Shown here one piece after another: positions 25,601-33,242 of a DNA stretch of 64,000 nucleotides. Position 1 is the stretch's first letter; every line of letters starts with the position of its first letter. Both the position numbers and the translations under genes were made by a program. The stretch spans positions 1 through 64,000 of the forward strand of contig CAZEFI010000003.1 of the NCBI GenBank assembly GCA_964511425.1, written 5' to 3'. The DNA is from Bin55 sp964511425. Its GTDB lineage: Bacteria > Pseudomonadota > Gammaproteobacteria > Pseudomonadales > Azotimanducaceae. Below the pieces are notes generated by a model that was not told the DNA's origin, searched no databases, and worked only from the letters and a program-made list of their open reading frames with translations.

Positions 25601-25869
25601 ATACGTGCCTTGGACCAGAGGAAGGAGATGTTTTGTGTCGGGACATTGGTTCGACAGATTTCTACTGGATTCACTCAGTGTCATTTTCGATGGCGCGTCG
25701 TGATTATTTCCTCAATGCCGGCATCCGCAACGTCTTTGACGTAGAACCGCCGTTTGTCGACGGATCAGAAGTATTCTCGCGAAGTAATGTACCGATCGGC
25801 GCGGGCTACGATGTCTTAGGTCGAGCTGCATTCATGAGCTTTACCTATCGCCTCGGGGGCGTATTGTAG
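22615..25869 (+). CDS. TonB-dependent outer-membrane receptor
   Basis: 1084 residues with a signal peptide (about 1-28, ending ALAFAQ), a very acidic tract (about 29-46, almost only Asp and Glu), the TonB box region EEMVVTGSRL (about 55-64), a plug domain with STISLRGLGASRSLVLINGRR and VYGSDAVAGVVNVIL, and a long beta barrel. GTKGTSFRAPNLRELF (the conserved barrel block) and the aromatic C-terminal strand ending in GGVL are present. This is the large CirA/oligopeptide-like class often used by marine bacteria for peptides, glycans or siderophores; the substrate cannot be read from sequence. It has several Cys pairs in the barrel loops. A strong terminator follows. No TonB/ExbBD genes for it are adjacent, so the channel operon upstream is not obviously its energiser. 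Confidence 0.93.
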   Translation: MFRQKRLLPNIIWFLTLLSLPFGTLAFAQDDEDDEDDEEQTEEEESTLATQDMEEMVVTGSRLIRSTYSNISPLQIVDSEYEREAGLVDTAEILQKTTQAQGQQIDLTYTGYVLDNGPAASTISLRGLGASRSLVLINGRRLAPAGVEGAPSTPDLNLVPAALVQQYELLLDGASSVYGSDAVAGVVNVILTKDFDGLEVNFFGDVDQFSRKYSNNLALKWGQNYDRGFFGMALNYDFNEAVTRADSPHYAGCSHEAEITQDGEIRKKSLWFEYWYDMEWDDCGYSGLQGAWVTGVPFGPLFYTPGRSNGGWKDFSISRIRLAGQWFWTDEDGDGFNDVTWRDYAPDANEQFATLIPEFRRVNFMSYGEYTFDGDANVTPFYEFTYGSRESEHNGGGYQVFPSVHPLNPFNPCNPLGEGVDCGLAINEFFAKQSFRDMVIEALGCDPGPGGSCDLSQRPRGPVAAQPVVVIEGDRNITTVEVAQTRYVGGLRFDMPWLTWGSRGGWTAEFFISYTDSSGSTYREGIHEDRMAFALGNLSLAGVPCEAAPDAQIAAEDMVGCVPVNLFAPSVMDLDHQGAFATQAERDYLFVTREFDTTIEQTLVSYYMTGNLYELQGGTVAAGFGAEWRKDEIDSIPNQVAADGKFIHFSADQGAAGSKNVQEAFGEIEFPLIGNMKFANELTVNLSTRYTEEEYSGDAWTYSTKVAWRPISSLLIRGTKGTSFRAPNLRELFLRAQTGFLSVFDPCAVPTAAIDPITNEYIPEQDRREPHVLENCRNNGADPLALIDGFTVYSVEIASGGALDLLPETSQSETWGFSFQQPFTNAFDLAIGGTVYDISIDDTIVEPSAGFIISDCYNSETGNSPYCQRITRETDGPPRMTYIHQGFINRDNETVRGIDLNVAFSDTITLFDRPIQFGIDYIAHKLLERSDITITAEETRDEDVSEWYYPRYRHRLTFRAQFNQMRLSWNTRVLGRQDQHDDFEDAWSSVPERGSDTCLGPEEGDVLCRDIGSTDFYWIHSVSFSMARRDYFLNAGIRNVFDVEPPFVDGSEVFSRSNVPIGAGYDVLGRAAFMSFTYRLGGVL

Positions 25870-25895
25870 AATTTTTAAAAAAGTAGTCTCTAACG

Positions 25896-25932
25896 AAAAA
25901 TCTCGGGGCGCATCGCGTCTCGAGATTTTTTT
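25896..25932 (+). terminator. Rho-independent terminator after the TonB receptor gene
   Basis: AAATCTCG and CGAGATTT pair across a GC-rich middle (GGCGCATCGCGT, itself with CGC/GCG pairing), and the stem ends in seven T residues. It lies 27 bases after the stop codon and before rtcB. Confidence 0.9.
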
Positions 25933-25978
25933 ATGCGAGAGACAAAACTTAGCAACGACTCCGTACGGATAGATTTCG

Positions 25979-27214
25979 GTGAAGAAAAAACAACAAGTGG
26001 TTACGGATAAGAAGGTACGAGTATTCAACCGCGATGTTCGAGGAAAAGAGATCGTTTCCATCGAAGCAGGAGCGATTGAGCAGGTTAAACTTACTTCTAA
26101 GCTATCGATCGTGCAAAACGTTGCAGTAATGCCCGATGCACACGTAGGAATTGGAGCTACAGTTGGTTCTGTGATTGGTACTACTGGTGCTATCATTCCT
26201 GCTGCAGTTGGGGTTGATATCGGTTGTGGTATGACCGCGGCACAAACAAACATATCGGCGTCAGAGTTACCGGACTCCCTTGCACCGATACGTGGTAGCA
26301 TTGAGAGAAATGTACCACACGGAAGAACGGGCGGCGGAAAACGCGGTCGAGACGTTGGAGGATGGAACAAGGATATTCCAACGGAGGTTTATGTTCGATG
26401 GAACGCAGATCTTAAAAAGGGTTTCAATACGTTACTTGAACGCCATGCAGACCTTAAGGGGGCCAATCACCTCACACACCTAGGGACCCTTGGCACAGGC
26501 AATCACTTTATCGAAGTGTGCTTGGATGAAAGAGACACTGTGTGGGTCATGCTCCATAGTGGTTCCCGAGGGATCGGTAACCGCATTGGGACGAAATTTA
26601 TCGAACTCGCAAAGCAGGATATGCGCACGCACGAAATCAATCTTCCAGATCGCAATCTGGCATATTTGAAAGAAGGATCAAAGTACTTTAACGACTACGT
26701 CATGGCCGTTGATTGGGCACAGCGATTTGCATTTCTCAATCGGAAAATCATGATGGATCGTACTATTAGTGCTATTCGACAGCACCTCCCACATGTTGAT
26801 GTTGTAAGCGAAGTAATCGAATGTCATCACAACTACGTCGCGAAAGAACGGCATCATGGTCAAAACATGTGGATTACACGCAAAGGAGCATTGCGGGCGC
26901 GCCGGGGCGATGTCGGAATCATTCCCGGTTCAATGGGCGCGAAATCCTACATCATACGCGGTAAAGGCAACAAAGATTCACTGATGAGCTGCTCACACGG
27001 TGCTGGTCGCGCGATGTCGCGGACAGAGGCACGAAAACTGTACACGGCGGAAGATTTGCGCAAACAAACCACCGGTGTTGAATGCAGAAAAGACCGTAGT
27101 GTCGTCGATGAACTACCGGCGGCGTATAAAGACATCGACAAAGTATTAGATGCGCAAAATGATTTAGTCGAGGTCATCCACACTCTGAAGCAAATTGTGT
27201 GTGTGAAGGGTTAA
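25979..27214 (+). CDS. rtcB: RNA-splicing ligase RtcB
   Basis: Mn- and GTP-dependent ligase that joins RNA 2',3'-cyclic phosphate (or 3'-phosphate) ends to 5'-OH ends. The 411-residue length is that of the E. coli type. Motifs in order: VMPDAHVGIGATVGSV, AVGVDIGCGM (metal Cys and Asp), LGTGNHFIE, MLHSGSRGIGN, HHNYVAKE and SCSHGAGRAMSR, whose His is the guanylylated residue. GTG start immediately after a weak purine stretch. rtcA and the regulator rtcR, often neighbours in gammaproteobacteria, are absent here, and it stands alone between two terminators/gaps. Possible roles are tRNA repair or stress recovery. Confidence 0.95.
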   Translation: MKKKQQVVTDKKVRVFNRDVRGKEIVSIEAGAIEQVKLTSKLSIVQNVAVMPDAHVGIGATVGSVIGTTGAIIPAAVGVDIGCGMTAAQTNISASELPDSLAPIRGSIERNVPHGRTGGGKRGRDVGGWNKDIPTEVYVRWNADLKKGFNTLLERHADLKGANHLTHLGTLGTGNHFIEVCLDERDTVWVMLHSGSRGIGNRIGTKFIELAKQDMRTHEINLPDRNLAYLKEGSKYFNDYVMAVDWAQRFAFLNRKIMMDRTISAIRQHLPHVDVVSEVIECHHNYVAKERHHGQNMWITRKGALRARRGDVGIIPGSMGAKSYIIRGKGNKDSLMSCSHGAGRAMSRTEARKLYTAEDLRKQTTGVECRKDRSVVDELPAAYKDIDKVLDAQNDLVEVIHTLKQIVCVKG

Positions 27215-27444
27215 ACTCATTCTGTCATTCTTACGACACTATCCACTACTCGTAGGGGAAGCTAAACCCATGAGTGATTGGTCTTCTCTTGTTAGTGGCG
27301 GTAAATGAACAGAGCTCAAACTTTTGATGCAAATCTGATAACGTACGAAGCAAAGTTGTCTTAAAATGAGTAGACTTAACGAGTTTACTTTGCGAGAGTG
27401 AACCATTTCTCCCATTGAACTATAGAGAGTAGAGGGTAAGGAGT

Positions 27445-29484
27445 ATGAAAGTCCAATTATTAAGACACATCCCTTTGATCGTATTTAGCTTGTGTGCAAT
27501 TTCCATATTCGCACAGGATACGGAGCAAACAAAAGAATCAGCTGAGACCATCGAACCGTATCCGCCCGAAATTTGGGCGGCAAACCCAGGTATGGCGACC
27601 GTGCGGGTATCACCCGATGGGAAATATCTCAGCTGGATCAGTTTTGAAGACGCGACGAGCGTTGACGGGCCAGTAATTCTCGTGTTTGACATTTCTGGCG
27701 ACGACGGTGAGATGAACTTGGTACTCAGGCAGAAAGCAGAGCACATGCAAATACAGACCTATCGTTGGATCAGCCCGACGTCGATCGTCATGGCTCTACG
27801 GGCACAAGTACGACGACAGACCCGAGGTTTCAATCAGGGTGTCTTTGCAAGCAAAGTGGCTGTAGTAGATGTGGTTGAAAAGACGATGACCACCTTTGAC
27901 GAAGGTACTAGCGGGATTGCACATGTACTACCGCACGAACCGAACAAGATCATGATTTCGGTTCAGGAGGGTGCCGTGACAAGGGGTACCCGGCTTGCGT
28001 CAGCGTACCGCCCTCTTGCTTTTTACAAGCTCGACCTAGAAACCGGAAAGAAAAAATTAATTATTCGTGCCAAACCTTCCCAATTCGCGCTTGCGTTTGA
28101 TCGTTTGGGAAATCCCATTCGCTCGCTAGGTTTTGACGAGAACAATGAAGAACTAGTGTATTACTACCGTTCCGAGGGATCAACTGATTGGACCGAGTAC
28201 TTTAGATTACACATCGATTCCTATGAACGTTTTGATCCCGTGGGAATCGATCCCGCTGCAAAGGATCATGTGTTCGTTATTGCCCACAACGGGCACGACA
28301 GGGCTGGATTCTGGACGTACGACATGGCGAACAAACGATTTTCTGAACTAATTTTCCGTACTTCGGACGATGATCCCGATCCCATTCCTGTGGATGATCT
28401 ATCTGCTGTTTATCACACAAACACATGGGAACAACTTGGGGAAGTAACAGGGATCGAATTCTTCGCGGGGGAGAGAAACCGAATATTTTTTAACGACTAT
28501 CCGGTCGAAGGAGGAATTTACTATCAACTAAAAGATGAAATCAAACATTCTGCTAATCTTGACATCATTAGTCGTTCCACAGATGGTGAAACTTTCGTGA
28601 TATTCAATCAAGGACCACGCGATCCGGGTACGTATTACCTGCTTCACAAGAAAAAGTTAACGGTACTTGGAAGTCTAGCGCCTGATATCGATAGTGATCA
28701 GCTCGCCAATGTTGAATACAAACAGTGGGAGTCGACCGACGGTAAAAAAATCTATGGGTATGTTACCGTCCCGCAAGGAGATCCTCCCTTCCCACTGGTC
28801 GTGCTTCCTCACGGCGGTCCCCACGTTACCGAAACGGTTTCCTATGATCCCTGGGCGCAGATGTTAGCCAACCATGGATATTTAGTGTTGCAGCCACAAT
28901 ACCGAGGCTCACACAATTATGGAATTGACTTTTATACCGCTAGTTTTGACGGTGAACAAAGCGAAGCTGGTCGCATGATGCAATCAGATAAAGATTCCGG
29001 TGCGTTATTCCTGGTCGAAGAAGGTCTAGCAGATGAAAACCGCTTAGCCATGATTGGCTGGTCCTATGGTGGTTACGCTGCTCTGATGGCGACCATTCGA
29101 GATCCACAGATTTATCAATGTGCTGTTGCTGGAGCCGCTGTCTCGGATCCGGTAATGCAACTCAATAACTACCGTTATGGTCTACGCGGAGCTCAGAAAG
29201 AAGAACAATTCGGTACCTGGCTTACCGCAATTTCACCAATCGATGAAGTCGAAAAGGTAAACATTCCTCTTCTATTGGTCCATGGAAGCGCGGACGCACG
29301 AGTGTCTTTAGACCACGTCATCAAATACCGCCGACAACTCGACAAATACGAGAAAGATTACCAGTATGTGGAGTTAGAGAATGCCGCACACTTCTATAGC
29401 ACACTCAATTACAAACATCGAGAGAAGTTTTATGGTGAGATGCTACGCTTCTTGAAGGAAGATTGCGGCCCAGACGGACTTTAA
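27445..29484 (+). CDS. Secreted S9-family prolyl oligopeptidase-like peptidase
   Basis: 679 residues with a signal peptide (about 1-25, ending SIFAQ), a beta-propeller-like N-terminal half (about 35-400) and an alpha/beta hydrolase C-terminal half. The catalytic triad is visible: Ser in GWSYGGYAALMA, Asp in HGSADARVSLDHV and His in ENAAHFYS, in the right order. VVLPHGGPH is the oxyanion-strand block typical of S9C acylaminoacyl-peptidase/dipeptidyl-peptidase types. Periplasmic peptide breakdown is likely. A good ribosome-binding site (AAGGAG) precedes the ATG. It stands alone as a transcription unit with a shared terminator after it; the neighbouring TonB receptor may import the products, but this is only context. 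Confidence 0.9.
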   Translation: MKVQLLRHIPLIVFSLCAISIFAQDTEQTKESAETIEPYPPEIWAANPGMATVRVSPDGKYLSWISFEDATSVDGPVILVFDISGDDGEMNLVLRQKAEHMQIQTYRWISPTSIVMALRAQVRRQTRGFNQGVFASKVAVVDVVEKTMTTFDEGTSGIAHVLPHEPNKIMISVQEGAVTRGTRLASAYRPLAFYKLDLETGKKKLIIRAKPSQFALAFDRLGNPIRSLGFDENNEELVYYYRSEGSTDWTEYFRLHIDSYERFDPVGIDPAAKDHVFVIAHNGHDRAGFWTYDMANKRFSELIFRTSDDDPDPIPVDDLSAVYHTNTWEQLGEVTGIEFFAGERNRIFFNDYPVEGGIYYQLKDEIKHSANLDIISRSTDGETFVIFNQGPRDPGTYYLLHKKKLTVLGSLAPDIDSDQLANVEYKQWESTDGKKIYGYVTVPQGDPPFPLVVLPHGGPHVTETVSYDPWAQMLANHGYLVLQPQYRGSHNYGIDFYTASFDGEQSEAGRMMQSDKDSGALFLVEEGLADENRLAMIGWSYGGYAALMATIRDPQIYQCAVAGAAVSDPVMQLNNYRYGLRGAQKEEQFGTWLTAISPIDEVEKVNIPLLLVHGSADARVSLDHVIKYRRQLDKYEKDYQYVELENAAHFYSTLNYKHREKFYGEMLRFLKEDCGPDGL

Positions 29485-29491
29485 CACACAA

Positions 29492-29526
29492 AAAACGGTG
29501 GTGCTCTATACGAGTACCACCGTTTT
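29492..29526. terminator. Bidirectional rho-independent terminator between the S9 peptidase and hsp20
   Basis: AAAACGGTGGTGCTC (29492-29506) pairs with GAGTACCACCGTTTT (29512-29526) around TATAC, one G-U. A-tract and T-tract flank the stem on both strands, so it can end both converging genes. Confidence 0.9.
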
Positions 29527-29553
29527 CGCGGTCTGCTGACTTTACGCTAAAGT

Positions 29554-29988
29554 TTAGCTATCGACTTTGATCCGGCGAGATGCGACGGTTTCTTGTTTCT
29601 TGATAGTCACTTCAAGAACTCCGTTTTGATTTGATGCACTCACCTGATCCAGATCTGCATTTTCTGGAAGTTTGAAACTTCTTTGGAACGAACCTTCATG
29701 TCGTTCAAAACGACCAAAGTCTTTGTCTTCCACACGCCGTTCGAATTTCCTCTCACCTTTAATCGTCAAGCGATCATGTTCCACGAGAATCTCGATGTCG
29801 TCGGCTTGCAAGCCTGGTAAGTCGGCTGATATCACAAACCGGTCCGACTCTTCGTGAATGTCCATAGATGGCACCCATCCTTCCGTACGATTAACGAATC
29901 GGGGAACGGTGTTCCAAATACCATTTTCTAAATCTCGTTGTAACGCGTGAGCGAAAGATACGACGGGATTGCGTTCAACTATCTTCAT
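29554..29988 (-). CDS. Small heat-shock protein Hsp20 (alpha-crystallin domain)
   Basis: ATP-independent holdase chaperone of 144 residues. The alpha-crystallin domain runs from about residue 43 to 135: PSMDIHEESDRFVISADLPG, IEILVEHDRLTIKGER, FERHEGSFQRSFKLPENAD and NGVLEVTIKK (the G-V-L beta-9 strand). The C-terminal RRIKVDS contains the IxV anchor that links dimers. A good ribosome-binding site (AGGAG) precedes the ATG. The promoter is lost in the assembly gap that begins 18 bases upstream, so control by RpoH cannot be judged. Confidence 0.95.
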   Translation of the reverse strand: MKIVERNPVVSFAHALQRDLENGIWNTVPRFVNRTEGWVPSMDIHEESDRFVISADLPGLQADDIEILVEHDRLTIKGERKFERRVEDKDFGRFERHEGSFQRSFKLPENADLDQVSASNQNGVLEVTIKKQETVASRRIKVDS

Positions 29989-30006
29989 TATTTTTTATCT
30001 CCTAAT

Positions 30007-30106
30007 NNNNNNNNNNNNNNNNNNNNNNNNNNNNNNNNNNNNNNNNNNNNNNNNNNNNNNNNNNNNNNNNNNNNNNNNNNNNNNNNNNNNNNNNNNNNNN
30101 NNNNNN
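30007..30106. other. Assembly gap (100 N)
   Basis: Exactly 100 N, the conventional placeholder for a scaffold join of unknown size. It removes the hsp20 promoter and the 5' end of waaA. Linkage between the left (1-30006) and right (30107-64000) parts rests on scaffolding, not sequence. Confidence 0.98.
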
Positions 30107-31149
30107 CAGGCGAGCATGTGCTGGTAACCACGACGACCCCGACCGGTTACGAAGCAATGCGAAAACGCTTAGGCTCGCGGATTGATCTCTGTTATGTTCC
30201 CTACGACGTTCCGTCCTGTGTGAATCGATTCCTTATGAGGACCCGACCCAAAGTGCTTTTTCTTTTGGAGACCGAACTATGGCCGAATCTAGTCAATCGA
30301 ACTGCCGCATCCGGAATACCTGTGTACCTTCTAAACGCTCGATTATCAGAGAAGTCTGCGAAAGGATACGCGCGTTTGGGTGGCTTAACTAAGTCAATGC
30401 TTGAGAACATTCGTGTCATTGCGTGTCAGTATCAAGATACCCTGGATCGTTTTCAAAACTTAGGAGTAACCAAACAACAATTGGTTATCACTGGCAACGT
30501 CAAATTCGATCTAACCGATCATGTCCTTAGCTTGACTGATGACTTACAAGCGATAAAAGAACTTCGGAACAATGGTGTTCTTATTTGGTTGGCTGGAAGT
30601 ACACACTCCCCCGAAGAAGAGATAGTCTTAAACGCGCACAAGTCTGTACTCCAAGAGTTTCCGAATGCAAAACTCATCTTAGCACCTCGACATGTATCCC
30701 GCGCCGACGAAATCCTATCTGAATGCAAATCTCAAGGGTTGAGCGCGTGCCTATCAAGTCTCCTAGACTTAAATACCGAGGTAGTCGTGATTGATCAAAT
30801 GGGAATCTTGTTCACACTGTATCAGTGTGCGTCAGTTGCCTTCGTCGGCGGTAGCTTACAACACACCGGCGGTCACAATCCTATTGAACCAGCCTTTCAC
30901 GGACTGCCTATCTTAATGGGTCCAAATCGACGTAACTTTGCCGAAGTATGTGCTAGGTTCACTAAGCACGAGTGCTTATTTACGGTGAACAATGCAGCGG
31001 AAATCGCGGAACGCTTGCTCTACTATCATCAAAATCCCGTAGCTCGTGCTCAATGTTCCGAGCGTGCCCGCGGGGTCGTGCAAGCAAACCAGGGAGTGCT
31101 CAAACGAGTATGTACGCTAGTGAATACCTGGCTCGATCAATTAGACTAA
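30107..31149 (+). CDS. waaA: 3-deoxy-D-manno-octulosonic acid transferase WaaA (KdtA), 5' end missing
   Basis: Inner-membrane-associated GT-B glycosyltransferase adding Kdo to lipid IVA in LPS synthesis. About 346 residues of the usual 420 are present; the N-terminal membrane anchor and first strands, including the catalytic region near residue 60, are lost in the gap. Seen here: TPTGYEAM near the break, LLETELWPNL, RLSEKSAKGYARL, VITGNVKFD, WLAGSTHSPEEE, LAPRH and the CMP-Kdo-binding block VGGSLQHTGGHNPIEPAFHG with MGPNRRNF. The first full codon after the gap is at 30109. Converges on tolC after 23 bases. Confidence 0.95.
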
Positions 31150-31172
31150 GCAGAAATTACTAAAGGTTTTAG

Positions 31173-32627
31173 CTACTTCCCTGTCATTGTGTTAACAGGA
31201 GTTACCATTTTCGAGTGATCCATATATTGATTCAGTTCGACGAGATCATCAACACTAAGCAAACCCACAGTTTGTTTTAATCGTAGCATCGAGGTGATGT
31301 AGTTAGTGATCGTGTTTCGGATGCTTAACTCTGCAGAAAACAGGGCATTCTGGGCGTTTAGTACTTCTAATATGTTTCTTGTACCGACTTCCAAGCCTTT
31401 TTCTGTGGCTTCTAAGGAAGCACGGCTTGATTCAAGGGAGCGTTCTAACGCTTCGAGACGTAATACGATTTGAACTACATTGCGAAATTGAGTACGGGTT
31501 TGTTCTTCTACGGTCAATCGTTGATTAATCATCTGTAGTCGAGAATTTTCTCGGTTCAATGCGCTCACCCGATTCTGTGAGATACCCCGTCCACCAGTGA
31601 TCCTAAAATTCAAGGATAAACTATTGTAAGATCTGCTGATGCGTTCATCGACCCAATTGTATCCCGTATCAAGTTCCGTAAAAAGATCCACGAGTGGACC
31701 CTCGCTATACCTGTAGTTAGCAGTTAGATTTATAGTTGGTATGGGATAGTACCCCGCTAGCGTGTTCCAATGATTCCAACGCGCGATGCTATAACTTCGT
31801 TGCGAGCTTAATACCTGGGGGCTATTTCGCAACGCATAGTCGACCCAGTATTCCTCGTCATTGGGTTCGGGGTTTTTGACTGGATAGTCCTCTGAAAGAC
31901 GAGCGAGTTGTTGAACGGGTTGCCCTGTGATTCGCTTAAGGGTTAAGAAAGCTGTATCAAGTGAATTCCGACTCTCATGAAGGTCAACTTCCTGCTGGTC
32001 TACCGACGCACGCGTGTTTAACACATCGGTTACAGCCGTCAGCCCCACGTCGAATCGCTGCTCGGTTTGCTCTAACTGTTTTTGAATCGACTCTCGCCGA
32101 GCAAGCGTATTCTCTAACGAGTCGCGAGCCCGTAACACGTTGAAATATGCTTCAACGACCCGAATGATCAAGGACTGCTCTGCAGACTCAAAAGCTTCCT
32201 TGCTACTCTCAAAAGTCAATCGTGAATTTCGGAATGAAATGAACGTAGGTAAACTGAACAATACCTGTGAAAGACTTACGCTATAACCCGAGCCAAAGTT
32301 CAACTCTCGTTCGTTTACGACCCATAATTCGTTGTCCTCTTCGGTGATCCCACGCCAGTTCAGATTTGGATCGTTTATGTAACCGCTCGGATAGGTGCGC
32401 CGACTCTTTGTCGAAGACGGATTTTCACTATCCAATGAAATATTAACTTGCGGAAGTAAACTGCCAATGCTCTGCTTATTACTCTCGCCGGCAATCTGTC
32501 GTTGAATCTTTGCTTGTGCAAACTGGGTATCGTTATCGACCGCTAAGTCATAGATTTCCTGAAGATCTTCGGCGCATACAGATAGACCGAGCGACAACAG
32601 CGCAACAACTAAGAGTTTTTTCATCAA
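31173..32627 (-). CDS. tolC: TolC-family outer-membrane efflux channel
   Basis: Outer-membrane exit duct for tripartite efflux pumps and type I secretion. 484 residues with a signal peptide (about 1-20, ending SVCAED), DLQEIYDLAVDNDTQFAQAKIQRQIA, which is the standard first coiled-coil helix, and the internal repeat typical of TolC (two halves each with long helices and beta strands). EATEKGLEVGTRNILEVLNAQ is the conserved C-terminal-half block; EQTEQRFDVGLTAVTDVLNTRA is the equivalent in the first half, showing the repeat directly. No membrane-fusion or RND genes are adjacent, as is usual for the general TolC. The symbol is assigned by family. Confidence 0.9.
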   Translation of the reverse strand: MMKKLLVVALLSLGLSVCAEDLQEIYDLAVDNDTQFAQAKIQRQIAGESNKQSIGSLLPQVNISLDSENPSSTKSRRTYPSGYINDPNLNWRGITEEDNELWVVNERELNFGSGYSVSLSQVLFSLPTFISFRNSRLTFESSKEAFESAEQSLIIRVVEAYFNVLRARDSLENTLARRESIQKQLEQTEQRFDVGLTAVTDVLNTRASVDQQEVDLHESRNSLDTAFLTLKRITGQPVQQLARLSEDYPVKNPEPNDEEYWVDYALRNSPQVLSSQRSYSIARWNHWNTLAGYYPIPTINLTANYRYSEGPLVDLFTELDTGYNWVDERISRSYNSLSLNFRITGGRGISQNRVSALNRENSRLQMINQRLTVEEQTRTQFRNVVQIVLRLEALERSLESSRASLEATEKGLEVGTRNILEVLNAQNALFSAELSIRNTITNYITSMLRLKQTVGLLSVDDLVELNQYMDHSKMVTPVNTMTGK

Positions 32628-32957
32628 TGAGGTACCAATTTAAACTGTTCTGATTTTAGCAAACGATTATCACGGTCTCCGTGATCGTGTTTGACACTTA
32701 CCACGTTATACGAACATCCGTGTAGTAATCGTCGTTAACAAAGCAAAAGACGGTCCACGTTTACCCGACTTGAAAGTAGTTCGCGAGACTTTGGGAAATC
32801 CGCAACTCAGGAATTTTAACAATGTCTTGGGGAACTCTTCGAACGTTGGTGGTCAAATAGAGATGGATCTAAGATTTTTTTAAGGCTTTCATTTGCTGAG
32901 GGTTCGCTGTAAAATTAATAGTTTGTACATAAATACCTTTACAGGGACAATCACTCT
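32628..32957. other. Divergent intergenic region between tolC and rpoZ
   Basis: 330 bases containing the promoters for both divergent genes but no gene I recognise. A TTGACA hexamer is at about 32691 but has no -10 at a proper distance. No terminator or RNA gene was recognised. Confidence 0.4.
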
Positions 32958-33242
32958 ATGGCTCGAGTAACAGTTGAAGATTGTTTAGAACACGTAAACA
33001 ATCGATTTGAACTGGTAACCTTAGCAACAAAGCGCGCACGGCAGTTGTCTCTGCTTAGCGCGGACCCACTAGTCGCGCGAGAAAACGATAAAAACACAGT
33101 CATCGCGTTGCGTGAGATTGCGGATGGGCTGATTTCGAGTGAAATCTTAGACAAGGACGACGAAGATGAGTTCCAATTCCACCTCAAGCAACACCGATCG
33201 CGGTCGGGATTAGGAGATGAAACACCGCCCCGCGATACCTGA
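32958..33242 (+). CDS. rpoZ: DNA-directed RNA polymerase omega subunit
   Basis: Small subunit that helps assemble RNA polymerase around beta-prime. The N-terminus MARVTVEDCLEHVNNRFELV and the core LATKRARQL are the defining omega motifs, followed by KNTVIALREIADGLIS. 94 residues, slightly longer than usual, with an acidic then basic tail. The rpoZ-spoT order is conserved in gammaproteobacteria. spoT begins inside its last codons (26-base overlap). Confidence 0.97.
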   Translation: MARVTVEDCLEHVNNRFELVTLATKRARQLSLLSADPLVARENDKNTVIALREIADGLISSEILDKDDEDEFQFHLKQHRSRSGLGDETPPRDT

